64,000 nucleotides of DNA from MED-G105 sp038522945 (GCA_038522945.1 JBCBJV010000005.1:157371-221370); one strand, 5' to 3'; shown: positions 24,245 through 33,525, numbered from the stretch's first letter. Notes: a model not told the origin generated them from the sequence alone. Numbers and translations are program-made.

Positions 24245-25522
24245 ATGATCCCGAGTAAAATGACCCTTGACGAGTTGAAGGAGAAGACGCCAGCCGCGCT
24301 GTTGACCTTCGCTGAGGACCTCGAAGTCGAGAACGCGTCGACGATGCGCAAACAAGACATGATGTTTGCCATTCTAAAGGAGTTGGCGGAACGGGACGTT
24401 GAGATATCCGGTGGCGGCGTATTGGAAGTTCTCCCCGATGGATTCGGGTTCCTGCGGTCGCCTGAAGCAAACTATCTTCCTGGGCCAGACGATATCTATG
24501 TCTCTCCTTCGCAGATCCGCCGATTCGCTCTTAGAACTGGGGATACCGTTACCGGTGAGATCAGAAGTCCAAAGGACGGTGAACGCTACTTTGCTCTCCT
24601 GAAAGTTTCCACGATCAACTTCGAAGAGCCGGAAAAAGCCCGCCACAAAGTTCACTTTGATAATTTAACCCCACTCTATCCTGAACAACGGTTACGGATG
24701 GAAGTGGAAGATGTCGAAGGGAAGAAAAAAGATCTCTCCAATCGGGTGATTGATTTGGTCTCACCGCTTGGCAAGGGGCAGAGGGCACTTATCGTAGCGC
24801 CGCCACGCACGGGTAAAACCGTCATGCTACAGAACATTGCCCATGCAATCGCGGAAAACCATCCCGAATGTTATTTGATTGTGTTGCTGATTGATGAGCG
24901 TCCGGAAGAAGTGACGGACATGCAGCGCTCCGTGCGCGGCGAAGTTGTTTCATCAACGTTTGATGAGCCGGCAACACGCCATGTTGCTGTCGCTGAAATG
25001 GTGATTGAGAAAGCCAAACGGCTCGTTGAACATGGCCGCGATGTGGTGATCCTTTTGGATTCTATCACGCGCCTCGGGCGTGCATACAATACGGTCGTAC
25101 CGTCCTCAGGTAAGGTCTTGACAGGCGGCGTTGATGCAAACGCTCTTCAGCGTCCGAAACGCTTTTTTGGTGCGGCTCGAAACATCGAAGAGGGTGGTTC
25201 TTTGACGATCATCGCAACGGCACTGATCGAGACCGGCTCGAAGATGGACGAGGTGATCTTTGAGGAGTTTAAGGGCACCGGCAACTCGGAAATTATCCTT
25301 GATCGGAAGGTTGCCGATAAACGGGTTTACCCAGCGATCGATATTGCCCGCTCCGGCACACGGAAAGAAGATCTGCTTGTGGACAAAGGCGACATGCAAA
25401 AGGTCTTTGTGTTGCGGCGTATCTTGTCGCCTATGGGGACAACAGATGCGATCGAATTCCTCATTGATAAGTTAAAGCAGACCCGCTCAAATTCTGAGTT
25501 CTTTGACTCGATGAATACTTAA
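24245..25522 (+). CDS. rho: Transcription termination factor Rho
   Basis: A 425-residue Rho. The N-terminal helix bundle (MTLDELKEKTPAALLTFAEDL) is followed by the OSB RNA-binding domain (GFGFLRSP, YVSPSQIRRF), Walker A APPRTGKT at residue ~185, Walker B VVILLDSITRLGRAYN and the Q/R loops. It is the hexameric helicase for factor-dependent termination. A start at the second Met (residue 6) is possible. The 190-bp leader may carry attenuation, as rho often regulates itself; I see no clear hairpin there. Confidence 0.97.
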   Translation: MIPSKMTLDELKEKTPAALLTFAEDLEVENASTMRKQDMMFAILKELAERDVEISGGGVLEVLPDGFGFLRSPEANYLPGPDDIYVSPSQIRRFALRTGDTVTGEIRSPKDGERYFALLKVSTINFEEPEKARHKVHFDNLTPLYPEQRLRMEVEDVEGKKKDLSNRVIDLVSPLGKGQRALIVAPPRTGKTVMLQNIAHAIAENHPECYLIVLLIDERPEEVTDMQRSVRGEVVSSTFDEPATRHVAVAEMVIEKAKRLVEHGRDVVILLDSITRLGRAYNTVVPSSGKVLTGGVDANALQRPKRFFGAARNIEEGGSLTIIATALIETGSKMDEVIFEEFKGTGNSEIILDRKVADKRVYPAIDIARSGTRKEDLLVDKGDMQKVFVLRRILSPMGTTDAIEFLIDKLKQTRSNSEFFDSMNT

Positions 25523-25574
25523 AGGCGTGCAGCTGATTGCTAGCCAGCCAAAACCTAGCAAGTGGGGAGAACAC

Positions 25575-26057
25575 ATGATGAAAAGTGCTTTGTTGACAGC
25601 CAGTTCGATTTTGCTCGTCGCAGCGTGCAGCAATCAGACGGTTGATGTCGAGGAGCGAAATAAAGAACTAGCTCGCGGCTTCTATGAGGACCTTTGGTTC
25701 ACCGATAACACTGATGCGTACAATCAGTATGTGGCTGATACTTATGTTGTGCACGATGTGGGGGACCGAAAAGGTGTTACAGAAGATGCAATCGAGCAAA
25801 AGAAGATTGCTGACATGTTCCACTCATTCGGAAATGTGACCGGTGAAATTGATTATCAGATCGCAGATGGTGACAAAGTCGCGACGCGCTGGTTTGTTTA
25901 CTTGGAACCTTCAGCCGAAGCCCAACAAATGGGTATGACAAAGGTTGATGGCGTTGCGATCATCAACGTTTTTCGATTTAACGCCGAGGGCAAGATTGTC
26001 GAGTTTTGGAATCACCGACACGACGTCGAACTTCCGCGGCCGCCCGAACGTCAGTGA
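25575..26057 (+). CDS. SnoaL/NTF2-like lipoprotein
   Basis: The ATG at 25575 follows GGGGAG and starts a lipoprotein signal with lipobox LVAAC (Cys at residue 18). The remaining ~140 residues look like an NTF2-like / SnoaL ester-cyclase fold: an N-terminal helix (NKELARGFYEDLW), YVADTYVVHD, DKVATRWFVYLE and a closing KIVEFWNHRHD. Such domains have varied roles, so no reaction can be given. It is 52 bp after rho, perhaps in the same transcript. Confidence 0.75.
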   Translation: MMKSALLTASSILLVAACSNQTVDVEERNKELARGFYEDLWFTDNTDAYNQYVADTYVVHDVGDRKGVTEDAIEQKKIADMFHSFGNVTGEIDYQIADGDKVATRWFVYLEPSAEAQQMGMTKVDGVAIINVFRFNAEGKIVEFWNHRHDVELPRPPERQ

Positions 26058-26066
26058 GTTCGTCCT

Positions 26067-26861
26067 TTAGCCAACAAATGCTTTTTCGATCACGTAATCG
26101 CCAGGATTATTGTTCGCGCCTTCTTCAAATCCGAGGCCCTCGACGATTTCCTGGGTTTCCTTGAGCATTTCCATTGAGCCACAGATCATCACACGATCCG
26201 TTGCAGGATTAAGTTCCGCAACATTCGCCATGCTATAAAATTCACCGGATCTGATAAGATTGGTAATGCGGCCCATGTGCGGGCTCGTTTCACGTGTGGT
26301 CGTATTGAAAAGCTTGAACTTCCCAGGTGCGACCTCGCCGACTAATGGGTCTTCCGGTAGGCCTTGCGCCAATTTTTGCCCATATGTGAGATCAGCAAGA
26401 TCGCGGCAAGTGTGGGTGAGAATAACCTCGTCGAAACATTCATAAACGTCCGGATCGCGGATGAGGCTGGCGAATGGAGCAATGCCGGTGCCGGTGGAAA
26501 TCATGATCAACCGCTTGCCGGGCTCCAGTGCGTCTAGAACGAGCGTTCCCGTTGGTTTCTTTCCGAGGAGGACCTGGTCGCCAGGTTTGATATGTTGCAG
26601 GCGAGACGTAAGCGGCCCGTCTTGCACTTTGATTGAATAGAGCTCGATTTCCTCGTCCCAGACGGGGCTCGCGACCGAATAAGCACGTAGAAGCGGCTTG
26701 CCGTCCACCAAAAGGCCGGCCATGACGAATTCACCGGACCGGAAACGGAACGTTGATGGCCGCGTTATACGCAGCGAGAAGACGTTGTCTGAATAGTGCT
26801 CGACCGAGTTAACGGTTTCAGCTGTTACCGATTTAGGCAACGAAATGTCATCAAAGGCCAT
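26067..26861 (-). CDS. fpr: Ferredoxin--NADP(+) reductase
   Basis: The ATG at 26861 gives a 264-residue reductase beginning MAFDDISLPKSVTAETVNSVEHYSD; an upstream extension of 26 residues is not family-like. FAD binding is at LRAYSVASP, the NADP site at MISTGTGIAPFASLIRDP, and the C-terminal half has VMICGSMEML and the terminal aromatic-poor VIEKAFVG. It moves electrons between NADPH and ferredoxin or flavodoxin. It converges on the NTF2-like lipoprotein. Confidence 0.92.
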   Translation of the reverse strand: MAFDDISLPKSVTAETVNSVEHYSDNVFSLRITRPSTFRFRSGEFVMAGLLVDGKPLLRAYSVASPVWDEEIELYSIKVQDGPLTSRLQHIKPGDQVLLGKKPTGTLVLDALEPGKRLIMISTGTGIAPFASLIRDPDVYECFDEVILTHTCRDLADLTYGQKLAQGLPEDPLVGEVAPGKFKLFNTTTRETSPHMGRITNLIRSGEFYSMANVAELNPATDRVMICGSMEMLKETQEIVEGLGFEEGANNNPGDYVIEKAFVG

Positions 26862-27001
26862 GGGCCAAAACTCCAAAGACGAGGTACGTGGAGGCTCCGG
26901 GGTGAGTTCACGCTTTTGTCGGAAATGCTGCACCTGCACAAGGGAGAAATTGTGGCTTAGCCATCAGTTTCCATGAGGGCGCGTTATTTGGTCGCAGACG
27001 A

Positions 27002-27763
27002 TTATCCTTCTGCAGTCGGACACGTCGCCGCGCCAACAATCGCTCCCACTGGGGCGTTCTGAATAAGCACAACACATTGTTGTCCAGCCGGTGGCATTGA
27101 AAAGGTCTTTTGTAGATCGCCTGCGATCGGCCCCAAATCCGTAAAGCCACGCACGATGTTATGCTCACGGAGCATCAAGCCCTTATTCTCACCACCTCTG
27201 ACCGACGTTTCTGCCACTGGTTTCACATAAACAACCATAGCGTGGAGATTGGCCTCATCATTAGCGCTGGATGGAAAGGTGACCGTCGCAAGATTGTCCT
27301 GTTCAGCGACTTCAATCACAGGCGATGTGGAAAGGGTGTGGCGTGCAACCAGGCTATCGATTTGGCGGCGGTCAGAGCCGATTGCTTCTGCTTGCCCATT
27401 GATGACCATTTGTGGTGTGTAAACCGATCGGCGGTGCCGGATAGCCTCGTTATAGGTACGCTGGCGTTCCGTAAACTGACTGTCAGAAAAAGGATCGCGC
27501 CAACGCCCCCGCTGGGGCAGGACCAAATCGTTCCAATAGTCCACATGCCATTCTAATGCGATCAGGTCAGGTTGGTCGGCATACTCAGCGAGCAAGTCCT
27601 CCGCCGGCGGGCATGAAGAACAGCTCTGAGACGTGAATAGCTCCAGGACCGCGACCGGCTTTCCGGGCGTGGATTGTTCCGGTGATGCAGCGAATGAAGC
27701 CGATAAAGACCCGAGAGAAAGGGCACTGAACGAGGAGGCAAATAAAACGATCAAACGCAACAT
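27002..27763 (-). CDS. DUF1223 secreted thioredoxin-like protein
   Basis: The ATG at 27763 begins a signal peptide (LRLIVLFASSFSALSLGSLSA, cleavage near SFAA/S). The DUF1223 domain then starts with VAVLELFTSQSCSSCPPAED, holding a C-x-x-C pair at about residues 48 and 51, followed by WHVDYWNDL and YTPQMVINGQ. The fold resembles thioredoxin, so a periplasmic thiol role is plausible but unproven. 253 residues. Confidence 0.85.
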   Translation of the reverse strand: MLRLIVLFASSFSALSLGSLSASFAASPEQSTPGKPVAVLELFTSQSCSSCPPAEDLLAEYADQPDLIALEWHVDYWNDLVLPQRGRWRDPFSDSQFTERQRTYNEAIRHRRSVYTPQMVINGQAEAIGSDRRQIDSLVARHTLSTSPVIEVAEQDNLATVTFPSSANDEANLHAMVVYVKPVAETSVRGGENKGLMLREHNIVRGFTDLGPIAGDLQKTFSMPPAGQQCVVLIQNAPVGAIVGAATCPTAEG

Positions 27764-27891
27764 GACATAACCATGGCTTGGGGTTGAACACTGCCATGGC
27801 ATGTGCGCGCGTCGGCGCGCACGTTCAAACCACGTTTGCTCACGGTTCTGTCACCGAGCCCGTTTCGTCCGGTTATCGGAAGGGTTTTATA

Positions 27892-28902
27892 TTACCCGGA
27901 AACGCCGCATTTGCCGGCACTATCGCGGTCGCTTTTGGCAAGTTCTTTATGGGCCGCTACTGGTCGGTCTGTGGCAATGATATCGACGCCATTTCGCGCC
28001 AGGTCGGTGTAGATGCTGTCGTCTCCAGTACGTGCGGCATCCACATCAAAGGAGGAGCGACCTCCGAGCGTTCCGAAGATCACTTCCACATCCCGGTCAT
28101 TCAGTAGGCTGAAGAGGCGCGGCTGAGGGTCCTCCGTGCCCGTAAAACCTACCAACCGATCTTCAGGAATATCAGCGGCAACGGCACTGTTGAGCTCTGA
28201 TTGGGTATCGATGGAAAGCGAGATCATCATTTCCGGGGCGAGCCTGTGGAGCTTTGCGGCAGCTGCCATGGAATAGGCGATGAGAACGACACGGGGGCCC
28301 GCATCCGCTGCGCGTACTTCTTCGATGACATCTTCGTATCTGGTGGACCGCTTGAAGTCGATCTGGGTGATGGTTCTATTCTTTAGGAAAGCCATCGCAT
28401 CGGAAAAACGCGGTACCCGGAAAGATGTCGTTGTACCGTTTTCGTCGACAAGGTTGAGCTTTTGGATGTCGGCGAATGAGGTCTCTGTGACAAGACCACT
28501 TCCGGTCGTTGTGCGGTCTAGTGTGTCATCGTGCATGAGGATCAGAACGCCATCGGACGTTGTTGCCACGTCAAATTCAACAAGAGCTGGGACCTGATCC
28601 AACGTGTTGGCGAAGGTTTCAATTGCGTTCTCCGGGAATCCCTTTGACGGCCCGCCGCGGTGGGCGGAAACGATTGTTGCCTGCGAGGCCTCAAGACACT
28701 CGAACAGATCATTGAAATCGCGCTGCGTTGAGATCGTAAATGGTGGCTTGTCGTCAGATATGGTTTCGGCAGGGGAGATCCCCGTTTCCGCTTGATAGGC
28801 TCGATCCGCTGTCTCGTCGGCGCAAGAGGCGGTCAACGTCATCAGGGCGGTGCCAGCAATGAGAGCAAACAGAGAAGTGGAAAATTTGGAGAAATTGGTC
28901 AT
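27892..28902 (-). CDS. Glycerophosphodiester phosphodiesterase-family lipoprotein
   Basis: The start at 28902 gives a lipoprotein signal with LTASC as lipobox; an in-frame ATG nine codons upstream is also possible. The GDPD barrel follows: SAHRGG with the catalytic His, ENAIETF, VEFDVATTSDGVLILMHDDTLDRTTTG with metal acids and the second His, and DIIATDRP near the end. Such enzymes release glycerol-3-phosphate and an alcohol from glycerophosphodiesters in the periplasm. 336 residues; some active-site spacings differ from GlpQ, so activity is probable but not certain. Confidence 0.85.
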   Translation of the reverse strand: MTNFSKFSTSLFALIAGTALMTLTASCADETADRAYQAETGISPAETISDDKPPFTISTQRDFNDLFECLEASQATIVSAHRGGPSKGFPENAIETFANTLDQVPALVEFDVATTSDGVLILMHDDTLDRTTTGSGLVTETSFADIQKLNLVDENGTTTSFRVPRFSDAMAFLKNRTITQIDFKRSTRYEDVIEEVRAADAGPRVVLIAYSMAAAAKLHRLAPEMMISLSIDTQSELNSAVAADIPEDRLVGFTGTEDPQPRLFSLLNDRDVEVIFGTLGGRSSFDVDAARTGDDSIYTDLARNGVDIIATDRPVAAHKELAKSDRDSAGKCGVSG

Positions 28903-29064
28903 TCTTATCGGGACCCCCGCGTTGATCATCGATTTAAAGGTCAGACCTAGTATCAGCGCCAGCCATTTGGCAACGTCGCCCTAAAGGCCCATATAGAAAC
29001 TACGTTTGCGCCATCAGGGCGATGGCTCTTTTACGTAGCTGCCGCAACATGAAAGGCTTGGCCC

Positions 29065-29331
29065 ATGAAGTTCACCGTCAATGTTGAGTGCACGCCGGAA
29101 GAAGCGCGCGCTTTTTTGGGCATGCCTGATGTGACCCCCTTAAACGATATGATTGTCACTGAGATGACGTCCCGCGCCAAGACGCAGCTGGATACGCTTG
29201 CCGATCCGGAACGTCTCGTGAAACAGTGGGTCGAAGTCGGCGGAAAAGGCATTGAGGCCTTCCAGGGTCTGTTCGGGGCGGCCATGTCAGGTGCTGCAAC
29301 TACCGCCACCTCTAAGACGAAAAAACCCTAA
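29065..29331 (+). CDS. DUF6489-type small protein
   Basis: An 88-residue protein starting MKFTVNVECTPEEARAFLGM, with a predicted helix through LNDMIVTEMTSRAKTQLDTL and a Gly/Ala/Lys tail. I recognise the opening as the small alphaproteobacterial DUF6489 family, function unknown. It ends 3 bp before mnmE and is likely co-transcribed with it. Confidence 0.7.
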   Translation: MKFTVNVECTPEEARAFLGMPDVTPLNDMIVTEMTSRAKTQLDTLADPERLVKQWVEVGGKGIEAFQGLFGAAMSGAATTATSKTKKP

Positions 29332-29334
29332 CCC

Positions 29335-30783
29335 ATGGCTGCCAGCGAAGCGGTCGCAACGCTGGAGACGATCTTTGCACGGGCGTCTGGGGCGGGTAGG
29401 GCTGGTATCGCCGTCTACCGATTATCGGGGCCCGGTAGTTTTACACTCCTTGAAAAGCTCACCGGGAAGCAGGCCACGCCGGGGCGGATTGTTAGAGCGA
29501 AGCTGTACGCGCCCCCCAATATCGGCGGAGACCGGACGTCAGAACTAATCGATGACGGGCTTGTATTGAGCTTTAAAGCCCCCCGCAGTTTCACCGGCGA
29601 GGACGTCGTTGAACTTCATCTCCATGGCTCCGTTGCCGTCGAGCGGCGGGTTTACGAGGTCCTATCACAGCTCGGCGCACGGCTCGCTGAGCCCGGTGAA
29701 TTTACGCGCCGTGCCCTGATCAATGGGAAACTTGACCTTGCCCAAACCGAAGGGCTTGCTGACCTTATCGATGCCGAAACAGACCAGCAGAGACGCTTGG
29801 CCTTGGGACAGATGCGCGGACGTTTGTCGGAGGTCACAAAGGCCTGGCGGCAGCAGCTCATCGACATTCTCGCCCCCTTAGAGGCCGCAATTGACTTCCC
29901 TGACGAGGAAGACGTGCCGTCGGAAATTGCCGCTCGAGCACTGCCGGTGATCAACGAGCTTGAGGCAGCATTGGCTGAGTTTGAAGCGGCGTCTGCCATT
30001 GGGATTGGGATCAGGGAAGGCATCGACCTTGCGCTCATCGGGCCGCCAAATGCAGGTAAGTCATCCCTGCTTAATCGCCTGGCAAACTCCGAGCGGGCTA
30101 TCGTGTCAGATGAGCCGGGGACCACCCGGGATATTGTCGATATTCGTCTCGATATCGCTGGGTTGCCTGTCACCCTGTCTGATACGGCTGGCGTTCGCGA
30201 TGAAACCAATAACGTCATCGAACAGATCGGTATGGCCAAAACCCTCAAAAAAGCGAAAGCCTCTCAGATTCGCTTATTGGTGTTGGATGTTTCACGTGAA
30301 ACAAATTTTGGTACTACTCCGAATACCGATGAAATTGAGAGCCTCGCAATCAGGTGCGGTGTTTCACGTGAAACGATCGATCTCCTGGAGCCCGGTGATA
30401 TTGTCCTCTGCAATAAAGTAGACCTTCATCCGTACCATGAAGAATTAAAGCGGGGCGCAAAAGATGTCGGCGGGCTGACGATTGTGTTCGTTTCGGCAGA
30501 AACTGGCCTCGGGATCGACACCCTAAAAGAGTTGATTGAAGACCGTCTACGGACATTTGACTGCGAGGGAGCGGGCGCTTTACCGACGCGAGAGCGTCAT
30601 GTTGAGGCGGTTGCTTTTGCTCGTGAGCATTTGGCAGACGCGCGCGAGAAGGCGAATGTGACCCCAGAGTTTGCCGCCGAAGATGTGCGCCTTGCGATCC
30701 GCGCCCTATCACGCATCACTGGCGAGGTGGACGTGGAAGATGTGCTGGGGGCGATCTTCTCTAGTTTCTGCATCGGCAAATAG
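29335..30783 (+). CDS. mnmE: tRNA modification GTPase MnmE
   Basis: A 482-residue MnmE (TrmE). The N-terminal formyl-THF-binding domain is followed by helices and an inserted G domain: Walker A GPPNAGKSS near residue 236, TTRD, DTAG and NKVD. It ends in FCIGK, the C-x-G-K motif needed for the modification. With MnmG it makes the cmnm5 group at tRNA wobble U34. It is about 30 residues longer than the E. coli protein; two parS sites inside the G domain encode VSRET twice, which may explain part of this. Confidence 0.95.
   Translation: MAASEAVATLETIFARASGAGRAGIAVYRLSGPGSFTLLEKLTGKQATPGRIVRAKLYAPPNIGGDRTSELIDDGLVLSFKAPRSFTGEDVVELHLHGSVAVERRVYEVLSQLGARLAEPGEFTRRALINGKLDLAQTEGLADLIDAETDQQRRLALGQMRGRLSEVTKAWRQQLIDILAPLEAAIDFPDEEDVPSEIAARALPVINELEAALAEFEAASAIGIGIREGIDLALIGPPNAGKSSLLNRLANSERAIVSDEPGTTRDIVDIRLDIAGLPVTLSDTAGVRDETNNVIEQIGMAKTLKKAKASQIRLLVLDVSRETNFGTTPNTDEIESLAIRCGVSRETIDLLEPGDIVLCNKVDLHPYHEELKRGAKDVGGLTIVFVSAETGLGIDTLKELIEDRLRTFDCEGAGALPTRERHVEAVAFAREHLADAREKANVTPEFAAEDVRLAIRALSRITGEVDVEDVLGAIFSSFCIGK
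30288..30303. promoter_or_regulatory. parS: parS site 1 (inside mnmE)
   Basis: Exact 16-bp palindrome TGTTTCACGTGAAACA, the alphaproteobacterial ParB-binding site. It is read in the mnmE frame as V-S-R-E-T. Confidence 0.95.
30360..30375. promoter_or_regulatory. parS: parS site 2 (inside mnmE)
   Basis: TGTTTCACGTGAAACG, one mismatch in the last base of the 16-bp site. It again encodes V-S-R-E-T and lies 57 bp after site 1. Confidence 0.88.
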
Positions 30784-30814
30784 GCCGTCGAGTAGGCGGG
30801 GTGGCCCCCTTTTT

Positions 30815-30830
30815 TGTTTCACGTGAAACA
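30815..30830. promoter_or_regulatory. parS: parS site 3 (mnmE-mnmG gap)
   Basis: Exact TGTTTCACGTGAAACA. It is the only one of the six copies that lies outside a reading frame, 32 bp after the mnmE stop. Confidence 0.95.
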
Positions 30831-30938
30831 GTCAGCACCTGCCCCCAATTCATTGGGCCCATCGTCTTAAGGTGAATTGGAATTTGAACTTGCCGCCGCG
30901 AGGGTTATATCCCCGGTTCTGCTTTTGGATCGGTAGAC

Positions 30939-32870
30939 ATGGAAGCGCGCAACGCAACGACACTTGAGGCGAGCTACGACGTCATTGTTATAGGCGGCGG
31001 TCACGCAGGCTGTGAAGCCGCAGCAGCTGCGGCGCGCCTTGGTGCGCGCACGCTTTTGGCGACCCATCGAAAAGACACCGTGGGCGAAATGTCTTGCAAC
31101 CCCGCAATTGGTGGGTTGGGGAAGGGACATCTGGTCCGGGAAATTGATGCGCTGGATGGATTGATGGCCCGGGTCATTGATCAGGCTGGCATACAATTTC
31201 GGATGCTAAACCGGTCCAAAGGACCGGCTGTGCGGGGTCCGCGCTCCCAAGCGGATCGCGCGCTTTATCGCCACCACATGCAAGCGGCTCTCGCCGAGTT
31301 AGAAAATCTCAGGATTGGGGAGATCGCGGTTGAGGATCTGATTGTTTCACGTGAAACAAATGGAGCTTCGCGGGTGGAGGGCGTCATTGGCGCCAAAGGA
31401 GAAGAGATCCGCGCTGGTGCAGTTGTCTTGACCACAGGAACGTTCCTGAAGGGCATTATCCATATTGGCGAGCAACGGATTGCAGCTGGCCGAGCGCGCG
31501 GGCAGAGCGCCGTTGAGGCACCTTCGGTTGGCCTCTCCGATGTTCTTTATGGGGCGCGCTTCCGCATGGGCCGGCTCAAAACAGGGACACCAGCCCGGCT
31601 TGATGGCAAAACCATTGATTGGGCATCGCTGGAAATGCAGCCGGCCGACACTGAGCCGGTCCCGTTTTCGTTTTTGACCGACAAGATCCGCGTCCCGCAA
31701 ATTGAGTGCGGGATCACGTATACCAATGCGGCGACCCACCGGGTGATCGAAGAAAACCTGTCAAAATCGGCGGTTTATGGAGGTGGTATCGCTGGACGAG
31801 GGCCTCGATATTGTCCCTCAATCGAGGACAAGGTGGTCCGCTTTGCCGAGAAGGAAAGCCATCAGATCTTCCTCGAGCCCGAAGGCCTGGACGATGACAC
31901 CGTTTATCCCAATGGGATTTCCACTTCGCTGCCGGAAGACATTCAGGCGGCCTTCCTGGCGACAATCCCGGGATTGCAGTCCGCGCGGGTGATCCGTCAT
32001 GGCTACGCCATTGAGTATGATTATGTGGACCCGCGGGAGCTTTACCCTTCCCTGGAAACCAAACGCATCGGTGGGTTTTTCCTTGCCGGGCAAATCAACG
32101 GGACCACGGGGTATGAGGAGGCTGCCGCCCAAGGGCTCATTGCCGGGGCAAACGCCGCCCGCCTCGCCGGGACCTCGAGCGCTGATTATGATCCGCTGAG
32201 CTTTGATCGATCGGAAGGATATCTTGGGGTTCTGGTCGACGATCTAGTGACCCGCGGGGTGAGCGAGCCCTATCGGATGTTCACCAGCCGCGCGGAGTAT
32301 CGCCTCACCCTGCGCGCTGACAATGCCGATCAACGCTTGACCAGCCGCGGGATAAAAGAGGGGCTCGTTGGCCGCGAGCGCGCCGAGATGTTCCACGTGA
32401 AACAAAACGCTCTCAATGATGCCCGTGAGTTCGTTCGTCAGGCGTCCATGACCCCGACCGAAGCCGGACGTCATGGAATCAAAATCAATCAGGACGGACG
32501 GCGCCGCTCCATTGCAGACCTTCTGTCGCTGCCCGAGGTCGATCTGACACGGCTCTCGGCGATCTGGCCGGAGCTGACTTCTATGCCGGCATCTATCGCC
32601 GAGCAAATCGAGATCGATGCGCTCTATGCCGGGTATATCGACCGCCAGGAGGCAGACATCCTGGCGTTTAAAAAAGACGAGGCCCTCAGGTTGTCGGCGG
32701 AGCTGCCTTATGACCAGATCCCGGGGCTTTCGAATGAAGTGCGCCAGAAGCTTGAAGAAACAAGGCCTCTGACTCTTGGTCAGGCAGGGCGGATCGAAGG
32801 GGTGACGCCGTCGTCGCTCTCTGTCTTGCTGGCGTGGGTGAAAAAGAACGGAACAAAAGCCGTTGGCTGA
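30939..32870 (+). CDS. mnmG: tRNA U34 carboxymethylaminomethyl enzyme MnmG
   Basis: A 643-residue MnmG (GidA). FAD binding is at VIGGGHAGCEAAAAAARLG, then NPAIGGLGKGHLVREIDALDG, RGPRSQADRALYR and TGTFLKG, all diagnostic. The C-terminal tRNA-binding region includes LRADNADQRLT and the end block ARRIEGVTPS-like GRIEGVTPSSLSVLLAW. Partner of MnmE. It carries parS sites 4 and 5, the latter encoding F-H-V-K-Q. Its stop overlaps the rsmG start by eight bases. Confidence 0.97.
   Translation: MEARNATTLEASYDVIVIGGGHAGCEAAAAAARLGARTLLATHRKDTVGEMSCNPAIGGLGKGHLVREIDALDGLMARVIDQAGIQFRMLNRSKGPAVRGPRSQADRALYRHHMQAALAELENLRIGEIAVEDLIVSRETNGASRVEGVIGAKGEEIRAGAVVLTTGTFLKGIIHIGEQRIAAGRARGQSAVEAPSVGLSDVLYGARFRMGRLKTGTPARLDGKTIDWASLEMQPADTEPVPFSFLTDKIRVPQIECGITYTNAATHRVIEENLSKSAVYGGGIAGRGPRYCPSIEDKVVRFAEKESHQIFLEPEGLDDDTVYPNGISTSLPEDIQAAFLATIPGLQSARVIRHGYAIEYDYVDPRELYPSLETKRIGGFFLAGQINGTTGYEEAAAQGLIAGANAARLAGTSSADYDPLSFDRSEGYLGVLVDDLVTRGVSEPYRMFTSRAEYRLTLRADNADQRLTSRGIKEGLVGRERAEMFHVKQNALNDAREFVRQASMTPTEAGRHGIKINQDGRRRSIADLLSLPEVDLTRLSAIWPELTSMPASIAEQIEIDALYAGYIDRQEADILAFKKDEALRLSAELPYDQIPGLSNEVRQKLEETRPLTLGQAGRIEGVTPSSLSVLLAWVKKNGTKAVG
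31343..31358. promoter_or_regulatory. parS: parS site 4 (inside mnmG)
   Basis: Exact TGTTTCACGTGAAACA, read in mnmG as V-S-R-E-T (IVSRETNGA). Confidence 0.95.
32389..32404. promoter_or_regulatory. parS: parS site 5 (inside mnmG)
   Basis: TGTTCCACGTGAAACA, one mismatch at position 5. The frame is shifted relative to the other coding sites, so it encodes F-H-V-K-Q instead of V-S-R-E-T. Confidence 0.88.
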
Positions 32871-33525
32871 CCTTCAATTTCACACTGATTACGGGCCGAA
32901 CGACTTCGAAGCCGAATTCGGTGTTTCACGTGAAACAATGGCCGCTCTTGATCGATACGATCAGGTGATGCTGGAAACACAAGCGCACACCAATCTGATC
33001 GCTCGCTCTACAATCGACCACCGCTGGGCGCGCCACTATCGGGACTCAGCTCAGCTGTTTACGCTTCTGCCGGAAGGTGCCCGCTCGATTGTCGATTTGG
33101 GAAGCGGCGCTGGATTTCCAGGTCTCATTCTGGCGGCAATGGGCTTGGGCTCTAGGGACCCAAACCGGGGAATAAAAGTCACCCTCGTTGAATCGATCCA
33201 GAAAAAGGCATCCTTTCTCACTAAGGCGCTTTCAAACATGGGGCTGGAGAATGTCTCAGTTGTGACCCAGCGCATTGAAAAGAGTCGTCTTTCAAGCCCT
33301 GACGTTATCACCGCGCGGGCCCTTGCAAGGCTTGATAAGTTGCTCGGATATGCGGCGCCGATCGCTGCGCCCTCCACATTGTGTATATTTCCTAAGGGAC
33401 AAGATGTTGAGGATGAATTGACCGAGGCGACTAAATCTTGGCATATGGGTGTGAAACAAGTGCCTAGCGTGACGAATCCTCAGTCTTCCATTTTGCTCAT
33501 CGAGGGGCTTAAGCGGAAAACCTGA
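32863..33525 (+). CDS. rsmG: 16S rRNA (guanine527-N7)-methyltransferase RsmG
   Basis: A 220-residue RsmG (GidB) starting with TTG at 32863, inside the end of mnmG. A later ATG at 32938 would cut into conserved sequence. SAM motif I is IVDLGSGAGFPGLILA, followed by VTLVESIQKKASFL and ITARALARLDKLLGYA, all typical. It methylates G527 of 16S rRNA. parS site 6 lies near its 5' end and gives the VSRETMAALDRY segment. Confidence 0.94.
   Translation: MADLQFHTDYGPNDFEAEFGVSRETMAALDRYDQVMLETQAHTNLIARSTIDHRWARHYRDSAQLFTLLPEGARSIVDLGSGAGFPGLILAAMGLGSRDPNRGIKVTLVESIQKKASFLTKALSNMGLENVSVVTQRIEKSRLSSPDVITARALARLDKLLGYAAPIAAPSTLCIFPKGQDVEDELTEATKSWHMGVKQVPSVTNPQSSILLIEGLKRKT
32922..32937. promoter_or_regulatory. 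parS: parS site 6 (inside rsmG)
   Basis: Exact TGTTTCACGTGAAACA, read in rsmG as V-S-R-E-T (GVSRETMAAL). It is the last copy before parA. Confidence 0.95.

Noticed and set aside
26287..26296. parS-like half site GTTTCACGTG in the fpr gene
   Set aside because: Only the left half matches (10/16 over the full site) and the palindrome is not completed, so it is probably chance.
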